64,000 bases of DNA from assembly GCA_002841765.1 (NCBI GenBank), contig PHAV01000001.1, positions 186,001-250,000 on the forward strand, written 5' to 3'. The notes under the pieces are model-generated. The model was not told the DNA's origin, made no database searches, and worked only from the letters and a program-made list of their open reading frames with translations. This DNA is from Deltaproteobacteria bacterium HGW-Deltaproteobacteria-4 (GTDB taxonomy: Bacteria > Desulfobacterota > Desulfuromonadia > Desulfuromonadales > UBA2197). Positions 25,970-35,541 of the stretch are shown here, one piece after another; position 1 is the first letter of the stretch, and every line of letters begins with the position of its first letter. Position numbers and translations under genes: made by a program.

Positions 25970-26326
25970 ATGCCGAGAGCAAAAGGTGGTTTTAAGACGC
26001 GGCAACGCCGCAACAAAGTCCTCAAATTGGCAAAAGGTTTTCGCGGTGCCCGCAGTAAACTTTTCCGCAGTGCCACAGAGGCGGTCGATCGCGCCCTCAA
26101 CTATGCGTTTCGCGATCGCAAGGTCAAGAAGCGTGACTTCCGTGCCCTCTGGATTGCACGGATCAATGCTGCGGCCCGTGATAATGGTCTGTCCTACAGT
26201 CGCCTGATCTTCGGCCTCAAGCAGGCTGAAATTGCACTTGACCGTAAAATTCTTGCCCAACTGGCTGTTGTCGACCCGTCAGGTTTCAGTACGGTCGTTG
26301 ACAAAGCCAAAGCCAAGCTGCAGTAA
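25970..26326 (+). CDS. rplT: 50S ribosomal protein L20
   Basis: A 118-residue rRNA-binding protein with the family start [20 protein letters not shown] and the core [20 protein letters not shown]. It is needed early in 50S assembly, and in several bacteria it represses its own operon through a leader RNA. The 104-base gap before it has GC-rich self-complementary stretches (GGGGGATACGGCTCCCCC, and ACGGC-TTTT-GGCCGT), which could be a regulatory leader, but I see no defined family motif. AAGGAG precedes the ATG. Confidence 0.97.
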   Translation: MPRAKGGFKTRQRRNKVLKLAKGFRGARSKLFRSATEAVDRALNYAFRDRKVKKRDFRALWIARINAAARDNGLSYSRLIFGLKQAEIALDRKILAQLAVVDPSGFSTVVDKAKAKLQ

Positions 26327-26344
26327 TTTGCTCCGTTCAGGACA

Positions 26345-26384
26345 AAAGAGATGAGGGTTTTATCCCCCTCATCTCTTTTTTTTT
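26345..26384 (+). terminator. Strong intrinsic terminator after rplT
   Basis: AAGAGATGAGGG pairs with CCCTCATCTCTT around a short loop, then a run of nine T. It ends the thrS-infC-rpmI-rplT transcript; pheS lies 70 bases on, so it could also attenuate pheST. Confidence 0.92.
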
Positions 26385-26453
26385 GATTGGCGCCCTTCAG
26401 TTCAGATTCTTTTCTCAATCCGCTGAATTCCTTGAAGAAATGGTGTATATGCC

Positions 26454-27494
26454 ATGAATGCAAAAAATATCGACGAGCTTTTGATCTCCCTTGAGCAGTT
26501 GGACGCGGCCACGATTGCCGCTCTCGCCGCGGCCAGAACCCAACATGAATTGCAACTCGCTTTTGCTGCTTATCTTGGCAAAGGGGGAGATTTTACCGCA
26601 CTGGTTAGGTTGACCGGCACTTTGCCGGCCGATGATCGCCCCCGTTTCGGCGCGGCGATCAATGTCGCCAAGACTCGTTGTGAAGAATACCGGACGCAGC
26701 GGCAGAGCGAACTCAATGCCGCGGAGATCAGTCATAAACTCGCCTCCGAGCGGATCGATGTGACTCTTCCCGGTCGGCGCGGCTTCATCGGCAGTAAGCA
26801 CCCGATTACCCTGGTGAGTGAAGAGATTTGCGAAATTTTCACCTCTCTCGGTTTCGGCATAGCTGAAGGACCGGAGATTGAAAGAGATTTTTATAATTTC
26901 GAAGCGCTCAATATGCCCAAGGATCATCCTGCCCGGGATATGCAGGATACTTTTTATATCTCCGATGAAGTCGTGCTGCGGACTCATACCTCGCCGGTAC
27001 AGATCCGGACGATGCTCAAAGAGAAACCGCCGGTCCGGATCATCGCGCCGGGGACCGTCTATCGGCGTGATTCAGATATCACCCACAGCCCGATGTTTCA
27101 CCAGATCGAAGGTTTTCTTGTTGATCAGCATGTCACCTTTGGCGACCTCAAAGGAATCCTGCACAGTTTTATCGGTCAATTTTTCGGTAAAGGAGTGAAT
27201 GTCCGCTTTCGGCCTTCCTTCTTCCCCTTCACCGAGCCGTCGGCGGAAGTCGATATCGCCTGCGTCATCTGTGGCGGCAAGGGTTGCCGGGTTTGCAAGA
27301 ATTCTGGCTGGCTGGAAATTCTCGGCAGCGGCATGATCGATCCGGAAGTCTTCAAGTCCGTCAATTATGACCCTGAAGTCTACAGCGGTTTTGCCTTTGG
27401 TATGGGATTGGAGCGGGTAGCGATGCTGAAGTATGGGGTCAGTGATTTACGCCTCTTCTTCGAGAACGATCAGCGGTTTCTACGACAATTTTGA
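26454..27494 (+). CDS. pheS: Phenylalanyl-tRNA synthetase alpha subunit
   Basis: A 346-residue catalytic subunit of the alpha2beta2 enzyme. It has an N-terminal coiled coil (about 1-85), then the class II core with GHP-like region [54 protein letters not shown] and motif 3 [16 protein letters not shown]. Four Cys ([12 protein letters not shown]) near residue 270 form a likely zinc knuckle, which occurs in some PheS. It precedes pheT by 60 bases. Confidence 0.96.
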   Translation: MNAKNIDELLISLEQLDAATIAALAAARTQHELQLAFAAYLGKGGDFTALVRLTGTLPADDRPRFGAAINVAKTRCEEYRTQRQSELNAAEISHKLASERIDVTLPGRRGFIGSKHPITLVSEEICEIFTSLGFGIAEGPEIERDFYNFEALNMPKDHPARDMQDTFYISDEVVLRTHTSPVQIRTMLKEKPPVRIIAPGTVYRRDSDITHSPMFHQIEGFLVDQHVTFGDLKGILHSFIGQFFGKGVNVRFRPSFFPFTEPSAEVDIACVICGGKGCRVCKNSGWLEILGSGMIDPEVFKSVNYDPEVYSGFAFGMGLERVAMLKYGVSDLRLFFENDQRFLRQF

Positions 27495-27554
27495 TGGTAC
27501 GTCCCTTCTTTTTGGTGTCGGTCTATTGCCTAACAAAGCGCTGGAGTTCCTGTC

Positions 27555-29975
27555 ATGATCGTTACTTATAACTGGCTCAAAGAATTTGTCGATTTCAATT
27601 TCACGGTTGAGGAGCTTTCTCACCGTTTGACCATGGCCGGTCTTGAGGTCGATTTCCTGGAAAAGATCGGCGAAGGGCTCGACACTGTCGTTGTCGGTCA
27701 TCTGCTGGCGGTCGAGGCCCACCCGGAAGCTGATCGCCTGACCCTCTGTAAGGTCGATGTCGGCAGCGAAGTGTTGCAGATCGTTTGCGGCGCCCGTAAT
27801 CACCGCAGTGGCGATTATGTCGCAGTGGCCCGGATCGGCACAGTCCTGCCAGGTGATTTCAAGATCAAAAAGTCGAAGATCCGTGGCGTTGAATCGCAGG
27901 GGATGCTCTGTTCCGAAAAGGAACTCGGACTCGCAGCTGAATCCGAAGGGATTATTATCCTCCCCGCCGGTTTAACCCCGGGGATGCCGGTCTTTGCTGC
28001 TCTCGGTTTAAAGGATGCCCGTTTTGAGCTCGGTCTCACCCCGAACCGACCGGATTGTCTGAGTGTTGTCGGTGTTGCCCGGGAAGTTGCGGCGATGGCG
28101 GGTCAAGCGTTACGCCTGCCGATTCCGGCCCTCAGCGAAAGTGCCACCGCGACGACGACAATGACCTCGGTGACGATTGAGGATGCGGAACTCTGCCCCC
28201 GTTATGCCGCCCGTTTGATTCGCGGTGTCAAGATCGGACCTTCGCCGCAATGGCTGGTGCGGCGTCTTGAGTCAGTCGGTCAGCGTTCGATCAATAATGT
28301 TGTCGATGTCACCAATTATGTCCTGATGGAGCTTGGCCACCCGCTGCACGCCTTTGATTTCTCTCTACTCCGTGGAGGAAAGATCATTATCCGGTCGGCC
28401 GCAGAGGGGGAATCTTTCACGACTCTCGACAGTCAGGTGCGGACCCTCAAAAGCAGCGACCTGATGATCTGCGATGCGGTCGGTCCGGTGGCTTTAGCCG
28501 GGATCATGGGCGGCGAGAACTCGGAGATTCAGCCCCAGACAACCGATATCCTCCTCGAAAGTGCCTACTTTAATCCGTCGGCGATCCGTCGCACCAGCAA
28601 ACATCTCGGCATGCATACCGAAGCGTCTCATCGTTTTGAGCGTGGCGCCGACATCGATATGGTCCCCCTGGCCCTCGACCGTGCCGCGGCACTGATCGTT
28701 GAAGTTGCCGGCGGTGTAGTGCTGTCAGGGATGATCGATGCCTACCCGCAGCGGATAGAGCAACGCTGCCTCACTATCTCTGACCGTCGCACCAAGCAGA
28801 TTCTTGGAATCGATCTTGGCCTGGAACGGATCGGGCAGATTCTGGCCAGTATCGGCCTGACTGTCCTGCCGCCGGCTGTCGAGATGGAGCATAACGGCAT
28901 CCTGCAGGTGCTGATTCCGACCTTTCGTCCTGACCTTGAGCGGGAAATCGACCTGATTGAAGAGGTCGCCAGGCTCAATGGTTATGATGCCATTCCTGAG
29001 ACCATGCCGGTGAGTCGACTGGTCAACCAGCGGCCGTCGCAGCGCTATCAACTGGCAGAAAAAGTCCGTAATCTCATGGTCGCCAGCGGTAGTGCCGAGA
29101 CGATCAATTACGCCTTTATCAATCCTGACGTTTGGGACAAACTCGGTCTGGCTGCCGATGATTCCCGCCGCAACACCGTCAAGGTCAACAATCCCCTCAC
29201 TGAAGATCAGTCGGTGATGCGCACCTCGCTGCTGCCGAGCCTTCTCGAGACCGCGTCACGCAACCTGTCTTACCGCAGCCGTGATCTGCGTCTCTTTGAA
29301 CTTCGTCCGGTCTTTATTCCTCTCCCCGGCGAGGATCTTCCCGACGAACCGCTGCGCCTTGGCGTTCTCCTTGGCGGCAGGCGTGATCCGGACGGCTGGG
29401 CGCAAGGGGCGGAGTTGGTCGACTTCTTTGACCTCAAGGGGATCTTTGAGGAGATTGCCGAGGTGTTGCGGGTGCCACAACTGCGCTGGCAAATGGATGC
29501 CGGCGAGTCCTATCTCCATCCGGGGAAGTCAGCAGTGGTTTACAGCCGCAACCAGCGTCTCGGGGTTATCGGTGAAGTTCATCCGCAGACGTTGGCCGCC
29601 TTTGCCATCGATGCCCCGCTGTATGTTGCCGAGTTTGATCTTGAAGCGCTCCTGAAAGTTTCCGGCCATTTCTCCGGGATCAAGCCCTTAAGCCGATTCC
29701 CCGATTTGACAAGAGACAGCGCCCTCCTGGTTGCCGATGAGGTGAGTGCCGCGCGTCTCTTTGAGCTCTTTGACAAGGTCAAGAGCAAGGATGCGGAGGA
29801 GTTGATCCTCTTTGATCTTTACCGCGGCAAGGGGATCGACCCCGGGCAGAAGAGCATGGCAATTCGCGTGCGCTATCGCAGTCCGGAAAGGACATTGACG
29901 GATGAGGAAGTCAATAAAGCGCATGGTAAGCTCGTTGAAATGCTCTGTAAGGAACTTAACGCGAAAATTCGTTAA
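27555..29975 (+). CDS. pheT: Phenylalanyl-tRNA synthetase beta subunit
   Basis: An 806-residue subunit, usual bacterial length. From the N-terminus: the EMAP-II-like tRNA-binding domain (about 40-150, [12 protein letters not shown] and IVCGARNH), the B3/B4 editing region, the B5 domain, the catalytic-like core, and the C-terminal FDX anticodon-binding domain ([14 protein letters not shown] to [15 protein letters not shown]). The order pheS-pheT-ihfA is conserved in proteobacteria. Confidence 0.97.
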   Translation: MIVTYNWLKEFVDFNFTVEELSHRLTMAGLEVDFLEKIGEGLDTVVVGHLLAVEAHPEADRLTLCKVDVGSEVLQIVCGARNHRSGDYVAVARIGTVLPGDFKIKKSKIRGVESQGMLCSEKELGLAAESEGIIILPAGLTPGMPVFAALGLKDARFELGLTPNRPDCLSVVGVAREVAAMAGQALRLPIPALSESATATTTMTSVTIEDAELCPRYAARLIRGVKIGPSPQWLVRRLESVGQRSINNVVDVTNYVLMELGHPLHAFDFSLLRGGKIIIRSAAEGESFTTLDSQVRTLKSSDLMICDAVGPVALAGIMGGENSEIQPQTTDILLESAYFNPSAIRRTSKHLGMHTEASHRFERGADIDMVPLALDRAAALIVEVAGGVVLSGMIDAYPQRIEQRCLTISDRRTKQILGIDLGLERIGQILASIGLTVLPPAVEMEHNGILQVLIPTFRPDLEREIDLIEEVARLNGYDAIPETMPVSRLVNQRPSQRYQLAEKVRNLMVASGSAETINYAFINPDVWDKLGLAADDSRRNTVKVNNPLTEDQSVMRTSLLPSLLETASRNLSYRSRDLRLFELRPVFIPLPGEDLPDEPLRLGVLLGGRRDPDGWAQGAELVDFFDLKGIFEEIAEVLRVPQLRWQMDAGESYLHPGKSAVVYSRNQRLGVIGEVHPQTLAAFAIDAPLYVAEFDLEALLKVSGHFSGIKPLSRFPDLTRDSALLVADEVSAARLFELFDKVKSKDAEELILFDLYRGKGIDPGQKSMAIRVRYRSPERTLTDEEVNKAHGKLVEMLCKELNAKIR

Positions 29976-30062
29976 AAAAACGATTGAACCGGCGATGTCC
30001 CTGTGTTATAGCTACCCGAAAATTAAGTACTAATTTGTTCTTCGCTCGAGGAGGTGGCTTCA

Positions 30063-30350
30063 ATGACTAAAGCGGATTTGGTAGAAAATGTTTATGTCAA
30101 GACCGGATTTTCCAAAAAGGAATCGGCTGACATTGTGGAAATGGTCTTTGACCTGATCAAGGAGACACTTGAGAATGGTGAGAAGATAAAAATTGCCGGT
30201 TTTGGCAACTTTGTCGTCAAAGACAAATCGACACGTCGTGGACGTAATCCCCAGACCGGTGAAGAGATCAAGATTTCGTCCCGACGGATTTTGACCTTTA
30301 AACCGAGTCAGGTTTTGAAGGCGTCGATTAACCATGAAGATGTCGAATAA
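30063..30350 (+). CDS. ihfA: Integration host factor alpha subunit (HU/IHF family)
   Basis: A 95-residue DNA-bending protein with the signature [21 protein letters not shown] and the arm/tip residues KPSQVLK at the end. ATG 30063 is used because AGGAGGTGG lies just upstream; the GTG at 30054 would sit inside that ribosome site. IHF helps NtrC-type activators loop onto sigma-54 promoters, which is relevant to pilA in this genome. The position after pheT is the conserved one for ihfA. Confidence 0.93.
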   Translation: MTKADLVENVYVKTGFSKKESADIVEMVFDLIKETLENGEKIKIAGFGNFVVKDKSTRRGRNPQTGEEIKISSRRILTFKPSQVLKASINHEDVE

Positions 30351-30367
30351 ATATTAAAAATCCGATT

Positions 30368-30727
30368 ATGCCGACTCAGCAAATTCCGGATAAACTCTAT
30401 TTCAGAATCGGTGAAGTTGCTGCGATTGTCGGAGTTAAATCCCATGTGCTGCGCTATTGGGAAGAAGAGTTCCCTTCGTTGCGACCGGCCAAAAGTCGGT
30501 CGCAACAACGTCTCTATCGGCGCAAAGAGATCGATTTTCTTCTTGCTCTGAAAGAGCTTCTTTATGAACGTGGCTTTACGATTGCAGGTGCCCGCAAGCG
30601 TATCGCTGCCGGACTCCTCCTTCCCCCTGATCCTCCTGAGACGGTCCTCTCCCCGGCGCAATTGCTCCTCAGAGAGGTTGAAAATGACCTTCGCTTGCTG
30701 CGTGCCCGTCTCGAAATGCCCCCCTGA
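30368..30727 (+). CDS. MerR-family transcriptional regulator
   Basis: A 119-residue regulator with the MerR winged-helix start [20 protein letters not shown] and [13 protein letters not shown]...[12 protein letters not shown], then a short dimerisation helix. There are no effector-binding Cys residues, so it is not a metal sensor. A small MerR gene after ihfA is common in deltaproteobacteria; its targets are unknown. It lies 17 bases after ihfA and is likely cotranscribed. Confidence 0.88.
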   Translation: MPTQQIPDKLYFRIGEVAAIVGVKSHVLRYWEEEFPSLRPAKSRSQQRLYRRKEIDFLLALKELLYERGFTIAGARKRIAAGLLLPPDPPETVLSPAQLLLREVENDLRLLRARLEMPP

Positions 30728-30763
30728 TTTCATCTTTTTGCTCTGAAACGTAGTGAGGTTGCT

Positions 30764-31534
30764 GTGCTGATTTTGGTCACGAACGATGATGGGGTTTATT
30801 CCCCTGGCATTCTTGTCCTTGCCGAACAGCTCGCAACCCTCGGGGAAGTTGTCGTTGTTGCACCGGATCGGGAGCGCAGCGCCGTCAGCCATGCTCTCAC
30901 GCTCCACTCGCCACTGCGTGCCGATGAACTGAGACCCGGATTCTTCGCCGTAGACGGTACCCCCACCGATTGTGTCAACCTTGCTATCCATGGCCTTCTC
31001 GGCCGCAAGCCCGATCTCGTCGTCTCCGGCATTAATCGCGGCGGGAATATGGGCGACGATCTGACTTATTCCGGTACCGTGGCTGCCGCTATGGAGGCGA
31101 CCCTGATGGGGGTTCCGGCGCTGGCGCTCTCGCTCGAAGCCGAGCGTTTCCTTGCCGAAGATTTCGCGGTTGCTGCTGCTGTGGCTGTCGATCTTGCCGG
31201 CCGGGTCCTTGCGACCCGGCTTCCGGCAGAGACCTTCCTTAATGTCAATGTGCCGGGGGGCTTTCCTGCCGGAATGCGTTTGACCCGGCAAGGGAAGCGC
31301 CGTTTCAGTGATCTGATCGAAAAGAAGTCTGACCCGCGCGGACGTCATTATTACTGGATCGGCGCCGGTCAGGTCAGTTTTGAAAATACCGAAGGGACCG
31401 ACTTTCACGCCGTAAGTCAGGGATATGTCTCGATTACACCTTTGCATCTTGATCTGACTAACTATCACTCTTTTGCCGAGCTCTCTGCCTGGGGTTTTCC
31501 CGGCGGAGAACAGGCAGGAAGCCGGTTCCCCTAA
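30764..31534 (+). CDS. surE: 5'/3'-nucleotidase SurE
   Basis: A 256-residue metal-dependent nucleotidase of stationary-phase cells. It has ILVTNDDGVYSPGI with the DD metal site, APDRERSAVSHALTL, DGTPTDCV and VSGINRGGNMGDDLTYSGTV. The GTG at 30764 begins the homology directly. The order surE-pcm-nlpD-rpoS is the conserved stress-survival string; the surE stop is followed after one base by the pcm start. Confidence 0.95.
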   Translation: MLILVTNDDGVYSPGILVLAEQLATLGEVVVVAPDRERSAVSHALTLHSPLRADELRPGFFAVDGTPTDCVNLAIHGLLGRKPDLVVSGINRGGNMGDDLTYSGTVAAAMEATLMGVPALALSLEAERFLAEDFAVAAAVAVDLAGRVLATRLPAETFLNVNVPGGFPAGMRLTRQGKRRFSDLIEKKSDPRGRHYYWIGAGQVSFENTEGTDFHAVSQGYVSITPLHLDLTNYHSFAELSAWGFPGGEQAGSRFP

Positions 31535-31535
31535 G

Positions 31536-32192
31536 ATGACCGACTTTGCCCGGGCGCGCCAGACCATGGTCGAGCGTCATATCAAGCCCCGCGGTATCAA
31601 TGATCCGCTGGTTTTAGCAGCACTTCTCAAGGTTCCCCGCCACCTTTTTGTCGAAGATGCCCTGCGCGGCCAGGCCTATGGCGACTACGCCTTGCCGATC
31701 GGCGATAAACAGACCATTTCCCAGCCTTATATCGTTGCCTTGATGACGGCGGCGCTGCAATTGAAACGGGATGATCGTGTCCTTGAAATTGGCACCGGTT
31801 CCGGTTATCAAACCGCAATTCTTGCGCAGATGGTCAGCCGGATTTTCAGCATCGAACGGATACCGCAACTCGCCCGTCGTGCCCGCAAAATCCTTGATAG
31901 TATCAGCTGTGCCCATGTGCAGGTCCGGGTCGGCGACGGGACTCTCGGCTGGCCGGAAGAGGCCCCATTTGATGCGATTATCGTCACGGCCGGTGCACCG
32001 AGCATGGTCGAGGTCTACTATCGCCAGCTCGCAATCGGCGGTCGTCTGGTTATTCCGGTGGGCGGGGCAGGGGGACAGCAACTGCACCGTGTGACCAGAA
32101 TCAGCGCTGATGAGTATCGCGAAGAAGACCTCGTCGATTGCCGATTTGTCCCGCTGATTGGCAGCGGCGGCTGGGCAGAAGCTACAACGTGA
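31536..32192 (+). CDS. pcm: Protein-L-isoaspartate O-methyltransferase
   Basis: A 218-residue repair enzyme that methylates isoaspartyl residues with SAM. Visible marks are MVERHIKPRGINDPLVLAAL, KQTISQPYIVALM, VLEIGTGSGYQTAILAQM (SAM site) and FDAIIVTAGAP. ATG 31536 gives the normal length; the open frame upstream lies in surE. The stop overlaps the next gene's GTG (GTGA). Confidence 0.95.
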   Translation: MTDFARARQTMVERHIKPRGINDPLVLAALLKVPRHLFVEDALRGQAYGDYALPIGDKQTISQPYIVALMTAALQLKRDDRVLEIGTGSGYQTAILAQMVSRIFSIERIPQLARRARKILDSISCAHVQVRVGDGTLGWPEEAPFDAIIVTAGAPSMVEVYYRQLAIGGRLVIPVGGAGGQQLHRVTRISADEYREEDLVDCRFVPLIGSGGWAEATT

Positions 32193-32965
32193 AGATGGGC
32201 ATGTCCCCCCTGAACGCATCTCTGCTCCTGCTTGTCATCTCTCTGGGTAGTCTCTTAGCCGGTTGTTCCACCCCGGGGATCTATCATCCGGTGCAATCCG
32301 GAGAGACTCTAGGTCAGATTGCCCGTGCTTACGGTCGCAGCGAAACGCAGTTGGCCCGCGTCAATGGTATCGATGCGCCGCAGCCATTGCAAAAGGGTGT
32401 ACGTCTCTTTATCCCCGGAGCAAGAGCATTGCGCCGAGTGCCTGCAACTTCGCCGGTCATGAAGAAGTCCCGTCCGCCGTCAGCACGAACGGTCGTTAAA
32501 TCCGGGTCTTCTCCTGTTCAACCCAAAAAGTTGCAGAGCAGGGAGACCGCTGTCAAGAAAAAATCCGGATCGCAAGTACCGCCGGTAATGGTATCTGGAA
32601 GTTTTTCCTGGCCTCTGCAAGGTGCGCTTTTGCGCAGTTTCGACGATCAGGATCCCTTCCCGTGCAAAGGGATTGAGATTGGCGCCTCCCCCGGTACCCC
32701 GATTCTTGCCGCCGCCGCCGGTCGTGTCATTTATAGCGGGGACGGGATCAGCAGCTTTGGCAATATGATCATCCTCCACCATGATGACGATTTTTATACG
32801 GTCTACGCGTTTGCCCAGAAAAATCTTGTCAAGGTTGGAAATTTTGTTAAGAAGAATGAACGCATCGCACTTTCCGGGGTGCCGCCCCAGGGGCGAAGTC
32901 CACGCCTCTACTTTGAATTGCGGCATCACCATGAGCCGCTCAACCCCACTTTTTACTTGCCATAA
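32189..32965 (+). CDS. nlpD: NlpD-like lipoprotein with LysM and degenerate M23 domain
   Basis: A 258-residue lipoprotein if GTG 32189 is used; ATG 32195 and 32201 are alternatives. The signal ends in the lipobox LLAGC, followed by a LysM domain (YHPVQSGETLGQIARAYG), a basic linker, and a C-terminal M23/LytM domain. The zinc ligands are lost: the HxGxD motif reads KGIEI and the late HxH reads RLYFEL. That makes it an amidase activator rather than a hydrolase, as for E. coli NlpD, which acts on septal peptidoglycan through AmiC. It overlaps pcm and precedes rpoS, as in enterics. Confidence 0.88.
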   Translation: MKMGMSPLNASLLLLVISLGSLLAGCSTPGIYHPVQSGETLGQIARAYGRSETQLARVNGIDAPQPLQKGVRLFIPGARALRRVPATSPVMKKSRPPSARTVVKSGSSPVQPKKLQSRETAVKKKSGSQVPPVMVSGSFSWPLQGALLRSFDDQDPFPCKGIEIGASPGTPILAAAAGRVIYSGDGISSFGNMIILHHDDDFYTVYAFAQKNLVKVGNFVKKNERIALSGVPPQGRSPRLYFELRHHHEPLNPTFYLP

Positions 32966-33039
32966 CCGGCTTGTTTCCTTAGACTTCGCCAATTCACAGA
33001 AACTTGTTTTTTCGTGGCAAAAAATGGAGATGACAGCCA

Positions 33040-34047
33040 ATGAGCATTCTTCTCGATGAGTACGAAAACAAGGAAGACCAGGAGGAACAGGACGTCAGCG
33101 ACGATGATTTCATAGAGGCAGATGACTTTATTGCCGACGAAGAGATTGCCGAAGATCATGACCCCAACGCTGAGATTGAGATAGAAGAACGTGATGGGCC
33201 GAGTGAAGATGCGATTCAATGCTATCTGCGCGAAATAAAACGCAGCAAATTATTGAGTGCTGAAGACGAACGCGAGCTTGCTCAGCGCATCGAACAGGGT
33301 GACGCGCTAGCCCGCAACCAGATGATCGAGGCTAATCTGCGGCTGGTGGTCAAGATTGCCAAGCGTTACATGAATCGCGGCCTGCCCTTTCTGGATCTTA
33401 TTGAAGAAGGAAATATCGGCCTGATTAAAGCAGTCGAACGCTTTAAAATCGCCAAAGAGTGCCGCTTTTCCACTTATGCCACCTGGTGGATTCGGCAATC
33501 GATCGAAAGAGCTTTGATTAATCAGAGCCGCACCATCCGTCTACCGGTTCACGTCTCCGACGACATCAACCGTATGGTCAAGACCTCACGGGAGCTTGCC
33601 AGCCAATCGCAGGGTGATGTCGATCCCTCTGAAGTAGCCGAAGCGATGGGAACGAATATTAATCATGTTCGCCGGCTGATGAGCTTGATCCGCAAGACCT
33701 ACTCCATAGAACATCCCATGGGGGAGAATGGCGATTACAGTCTGATCGATACCATAGAAGACACCAGTACCATTGTCTCCTCAACGCATGCGGAGAACAA
33801 AGATACGATGAACCACATCGGCCGTTTTTTTGCCTCGTTGACTCCGACGGAGAAAAAAATTCTTATATTACGTTTTGGCTTAAACGACAAAGAGCCACAA
33901 ACCCTCGAAACAATCGGACAGGAACTCGGTGTGACGCGTGAGCGGATTCGCCAGATCGAGGTCAAGAGCCTGGAAAAGTTACGGCGCATGGCTGTCGATA
34001 TGGGATTGGAATCACCATCCGCCATTATTCGACGCAAGAAAAATTAA
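33040..34047 (+). CDS. rpoS: RNA polymerase sigma factor RpoS
   Basis: A 335-residue group 2 sigma-70 factor. An acidic N-terminus is followed by region 1.2 ([17 protein letters not shown]), region 2 ([20 protein letters not shown] and [17 protein letters not shown]), region 3 ([12 protein letters not shown]) and region 4 ([20 protein letters not shown]). It directs stationary-phase and stress genes. Location after nlpD is the basis for RpoS rather than RpoD. The start has GGAG nearby; the 74-base gap may hold its own promoter. Confidence 0.94.
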   Translation: MSILLDEYENKEDQEEQDVSDDDFIEADDFIADEEIAEDHDPNAEIEIEERDGPSEDAIQCYLREIKRSKLLSAEDERELAQRIEQGDALARNQMIEANLRLVVKIAKRYMNRGLPFLDLIEEGNIGLIKAVERFKIAKECRFSTYATWWIRQSIERALINQSRTIRLPVHVSDDINRMVKTSRELASQSQGDVDPSEVAEAMGTNINHVRRLMSLIRKTYSIEHPMGENGDYSLIDTIEDTSTIVSSTHAENKDTMNHIGRFFASLTPTEKKILILRFGLNDKEPQTLETIGQELGVTRERIRQIEVKSLEKLRRMAVDMGLESPSAIIRRKKN

Positions 34048-34085
34048 CATCTTTCGTTCCATATAAATCGCCAGGAGTTGTGATC

Positions 34086-34601
34086 ATGCAAGAGTTGAAA
34101 GATTCGATACGTGACATTGTCGATTTCCCTAAAAAAGGGATTATATTCAAAGATATCACCACCCTGCTTGCCGACCCTCGGGCCTTTCACCGCATGATCG
34201 ACTTGATCGCGCATCGCTATATCGGTATGAATATTCAGCAGGTCGTCGGTGTCGAAGCCCGAGGTTTTATCCTTGGCGCGGCTCTCGCCTACAAACTCGG
34301 CACCGGTATCACTTTGGTTCGTAAACCGGGGAAGCTCCCCTTTACAACCGTTAGCAAGACTTATGACCTTGAATATGGCACCGACACGCTCGAAATCCAT
34401 AAGGATGCCTTCAAACCCGGTGACCGCGTCCTCATCGCCGACGATCTTCTCGCCACCGGCGGCACGGTTGCCGCAGTTTATGACTTGGTCACCGGTCTCG
34501 GTGCCGAAGTCGTGGAGTGCGCTTTTATGGCCGAGCTCGAATTTCTCAACGGCCGTCAGCGTCTCCCCGCCGGGAAGACCTTTAGCCTCATGCAGTTTTG
34601 A
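34086..34601 (+). CDS. apt: Adenine phosphoribosyltransferase
   Basis: A 171-residue salvage enzyme making AMP from adenine and PRPP. Marks are [46 protein letters not shown] and the PRPP loop [16 protein letters not shown] 34086 sits nine bases from AGGAG; GTG 34080 would be too close. It stands alone between rpoS and tRNA-Arg. Confidence 0.96.
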   Translation: MQELKDSIRDIVDFPKKGIIFKDITTLLADPRAFHRMIDLIAHRYIGMNIQQVVGVEARGFILGAALAYKLGTGITLVRKPGKLPFTTVSKTYDLEYGTDTLEIHKDAFKPGDRVLIADDLLATGGTVAAVYDLVTGLGAEVVECAFMAELEFLNGRQRLPAGKTFSLMQF

Positions 34602-34619
34602 ATAATTTCTGTCAGTTAA

Positions 34620-34696
34620 GTCCTCGTAGCTCAGCAGGATAGAGCACTTCCCTCCTAAGGAAGGGGCCGGACGTTCGAATCGTCTCGGGGACACCA
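34620..34696 (+). tRNA. tRNA-Arg (anticodon CCT)
   Basis: A 77-base cloverleaf with CCA encoded. The acceptor GTCCTCG pairs with CGGGGAC, the D stem is GCTC/GAGC, the anticodon arm is CTTCC-CTCCTAA-GGAAG and the T loop is TTCGAAT. Anticodon CCT reads AGG, a rare arginine codon in this GC range. Confidence 0.95.
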
Positions 34697-34705
34697 ATTA
34701 AAGTG

Positions 34706-34739
34706 ACGGGTTAGCTTGAATGAGCTGACCCGTTTTTTT
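34706..34739 (+). terminator. Intrinsic terminator after tRNA-Arg
   Basis: ACGGGTTAGCT and AGCTGACCCGT pair over 11 bases with one wobble, followed by seven T. Confidence 0.9.
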
Positions 34740-34757
34740 ACTGCTCTGTTCAGTGGA

Positions 34758-34785
34758 TTGACTTGTTCATTGATTCTGTTATAAC
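34758..34785 (+). promoter_or_regulatory. Sigma-70-type promoter of the 34850 gene
   Basis: TTGACT at 34758-34763, a 16-base spacer, and TATAAC at 34780-34785. The start would be near 34792, about 58 bases before the ATG. Confidence 0.7.
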
Positions 34786-34849
34786 TGCTTGAACGAGTTA
34801 CGAAAGAAGTCTAAACAAAAATCTGGACTGCCAGGAAGGGAATGTTTTT

Positions 34850-35224
34850 ATGCAAAAGAAATTTTCTTTTTTCAGAATTTATGCCTGTGTCTTATTGCTG
34901 TCTTTTTCAGCGACGCTTATCCCCGTTGCAGCGTTAGCTGAAACCAGTCCGCTTTCAGCCCAGCGTACCAGTAGTGCAACAGTCGAGGAGGGTAAAGCCG
35001 ACCTGTCCTATCTGCCGGAACTGGCATCCCAAAATGGCAGTGAGAAGCAAGAAGTCATTGTCATTGCGGCCCTGGACGCAACCGACCGCCAGGCAGTCGG
35101 TTCTGTTCAACAAAGAGAGAATAGCGACTGTTGCGGAGGTTTTTGGGAAATTCACTTTGGCGGATATCGTTGGGCTTGGTGGGCATTGGCCGGCGCCGGC
35201 CTGATTGCCATTCACTCGGATTGA
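34850..35224 (+). CDS. Small exported protein of unknown function
   Basis: A 124-residue protein I do not recognise. It has a clear signal peptide (residues 1-31, cleavage after ALA in VAALA/ETS), a polar middle, and a C-terminal glycine/tryptophan-rich stretch starting at NSDCCGGFWEIHFGGYRW and ending in a short hydrophobic segment (ALAGAGLIAIHSD) that may sit in a membrane. The CC pair could be cross-linked or bind metal. It has its own promoter (34758) and terminator (35311), so it is a single-gene unit. The ATG is preceded by AGGAAGG-like sequence (AGGAAGGGAATG). Confidence 0.7.
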   Translation: MQKKFSFFRIYACVLLLSFSATLIPVAALAETSPLSAQRTSSATVEEGKADLSYLPELASQNGSEKQEVIVIAALDATDRQAVGSVQQRENSDCCGGFWEIHFGGYRWAWWALAGAGLIAIHSD

Positions 35225-35310
35225 TTCAGTGTTGCGGCCGGATGAGTGTTTAGGACCCCCTCTGTTCGCAGACAACTGACGAAATTTTTCTCGTAGATCT
35301 TGCTGAACTG

Positions 35311-35347
35311 ACCCCACAGCTGTCCCCTGCTGTGGGGTGTTTTTTTC
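35311..35347 (+). terminator. Intrinsic terminator
   Basis: CCCCACAGC and GCTGTGGGG flank a short loop and are followed by TGTTTTTTTCTTT. It ends the 34850 transcript; 35225-35541 otherwise holds only the prfB promoter. Confidence 0.92.
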
Positions 35348-35482
35348 TTTCTACCCAGATTTACTTTGAATCCCGGTCGCCTTTTTTTCTGACTAATGTT
35401 TATTATAACGCCAACGTACGTAGCAAAAGATGCTGCCCCGACCTTCATAGATTTTTTACTCGAAAATGGACCAACTGTTTTC

Positions 35483-35511
35483 TTGCTCATCACTCCCGGA
35501 CTCGTTATAAT
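35483..35511 (+). promoter_or_regulatory. Sigma-70-type promoter of prfB
   Basis: TTGCTC at 35483-35488, a 17-base spacer and a perfect TATAAT at 35506-35511, about 30 bases ahead of the prfB ATG. Confidence 0.75.
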
Positions 35512-35541
35512 ACCAAGCTTTATTCATCTGAAAGGAATTTT

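Noticed and set aside
30308-31567. 419-codon minus-strand frame
   Set aside because: It spans the ihfA end, the MerR-like gene and surE on the opposite strand, all with clear motifs.
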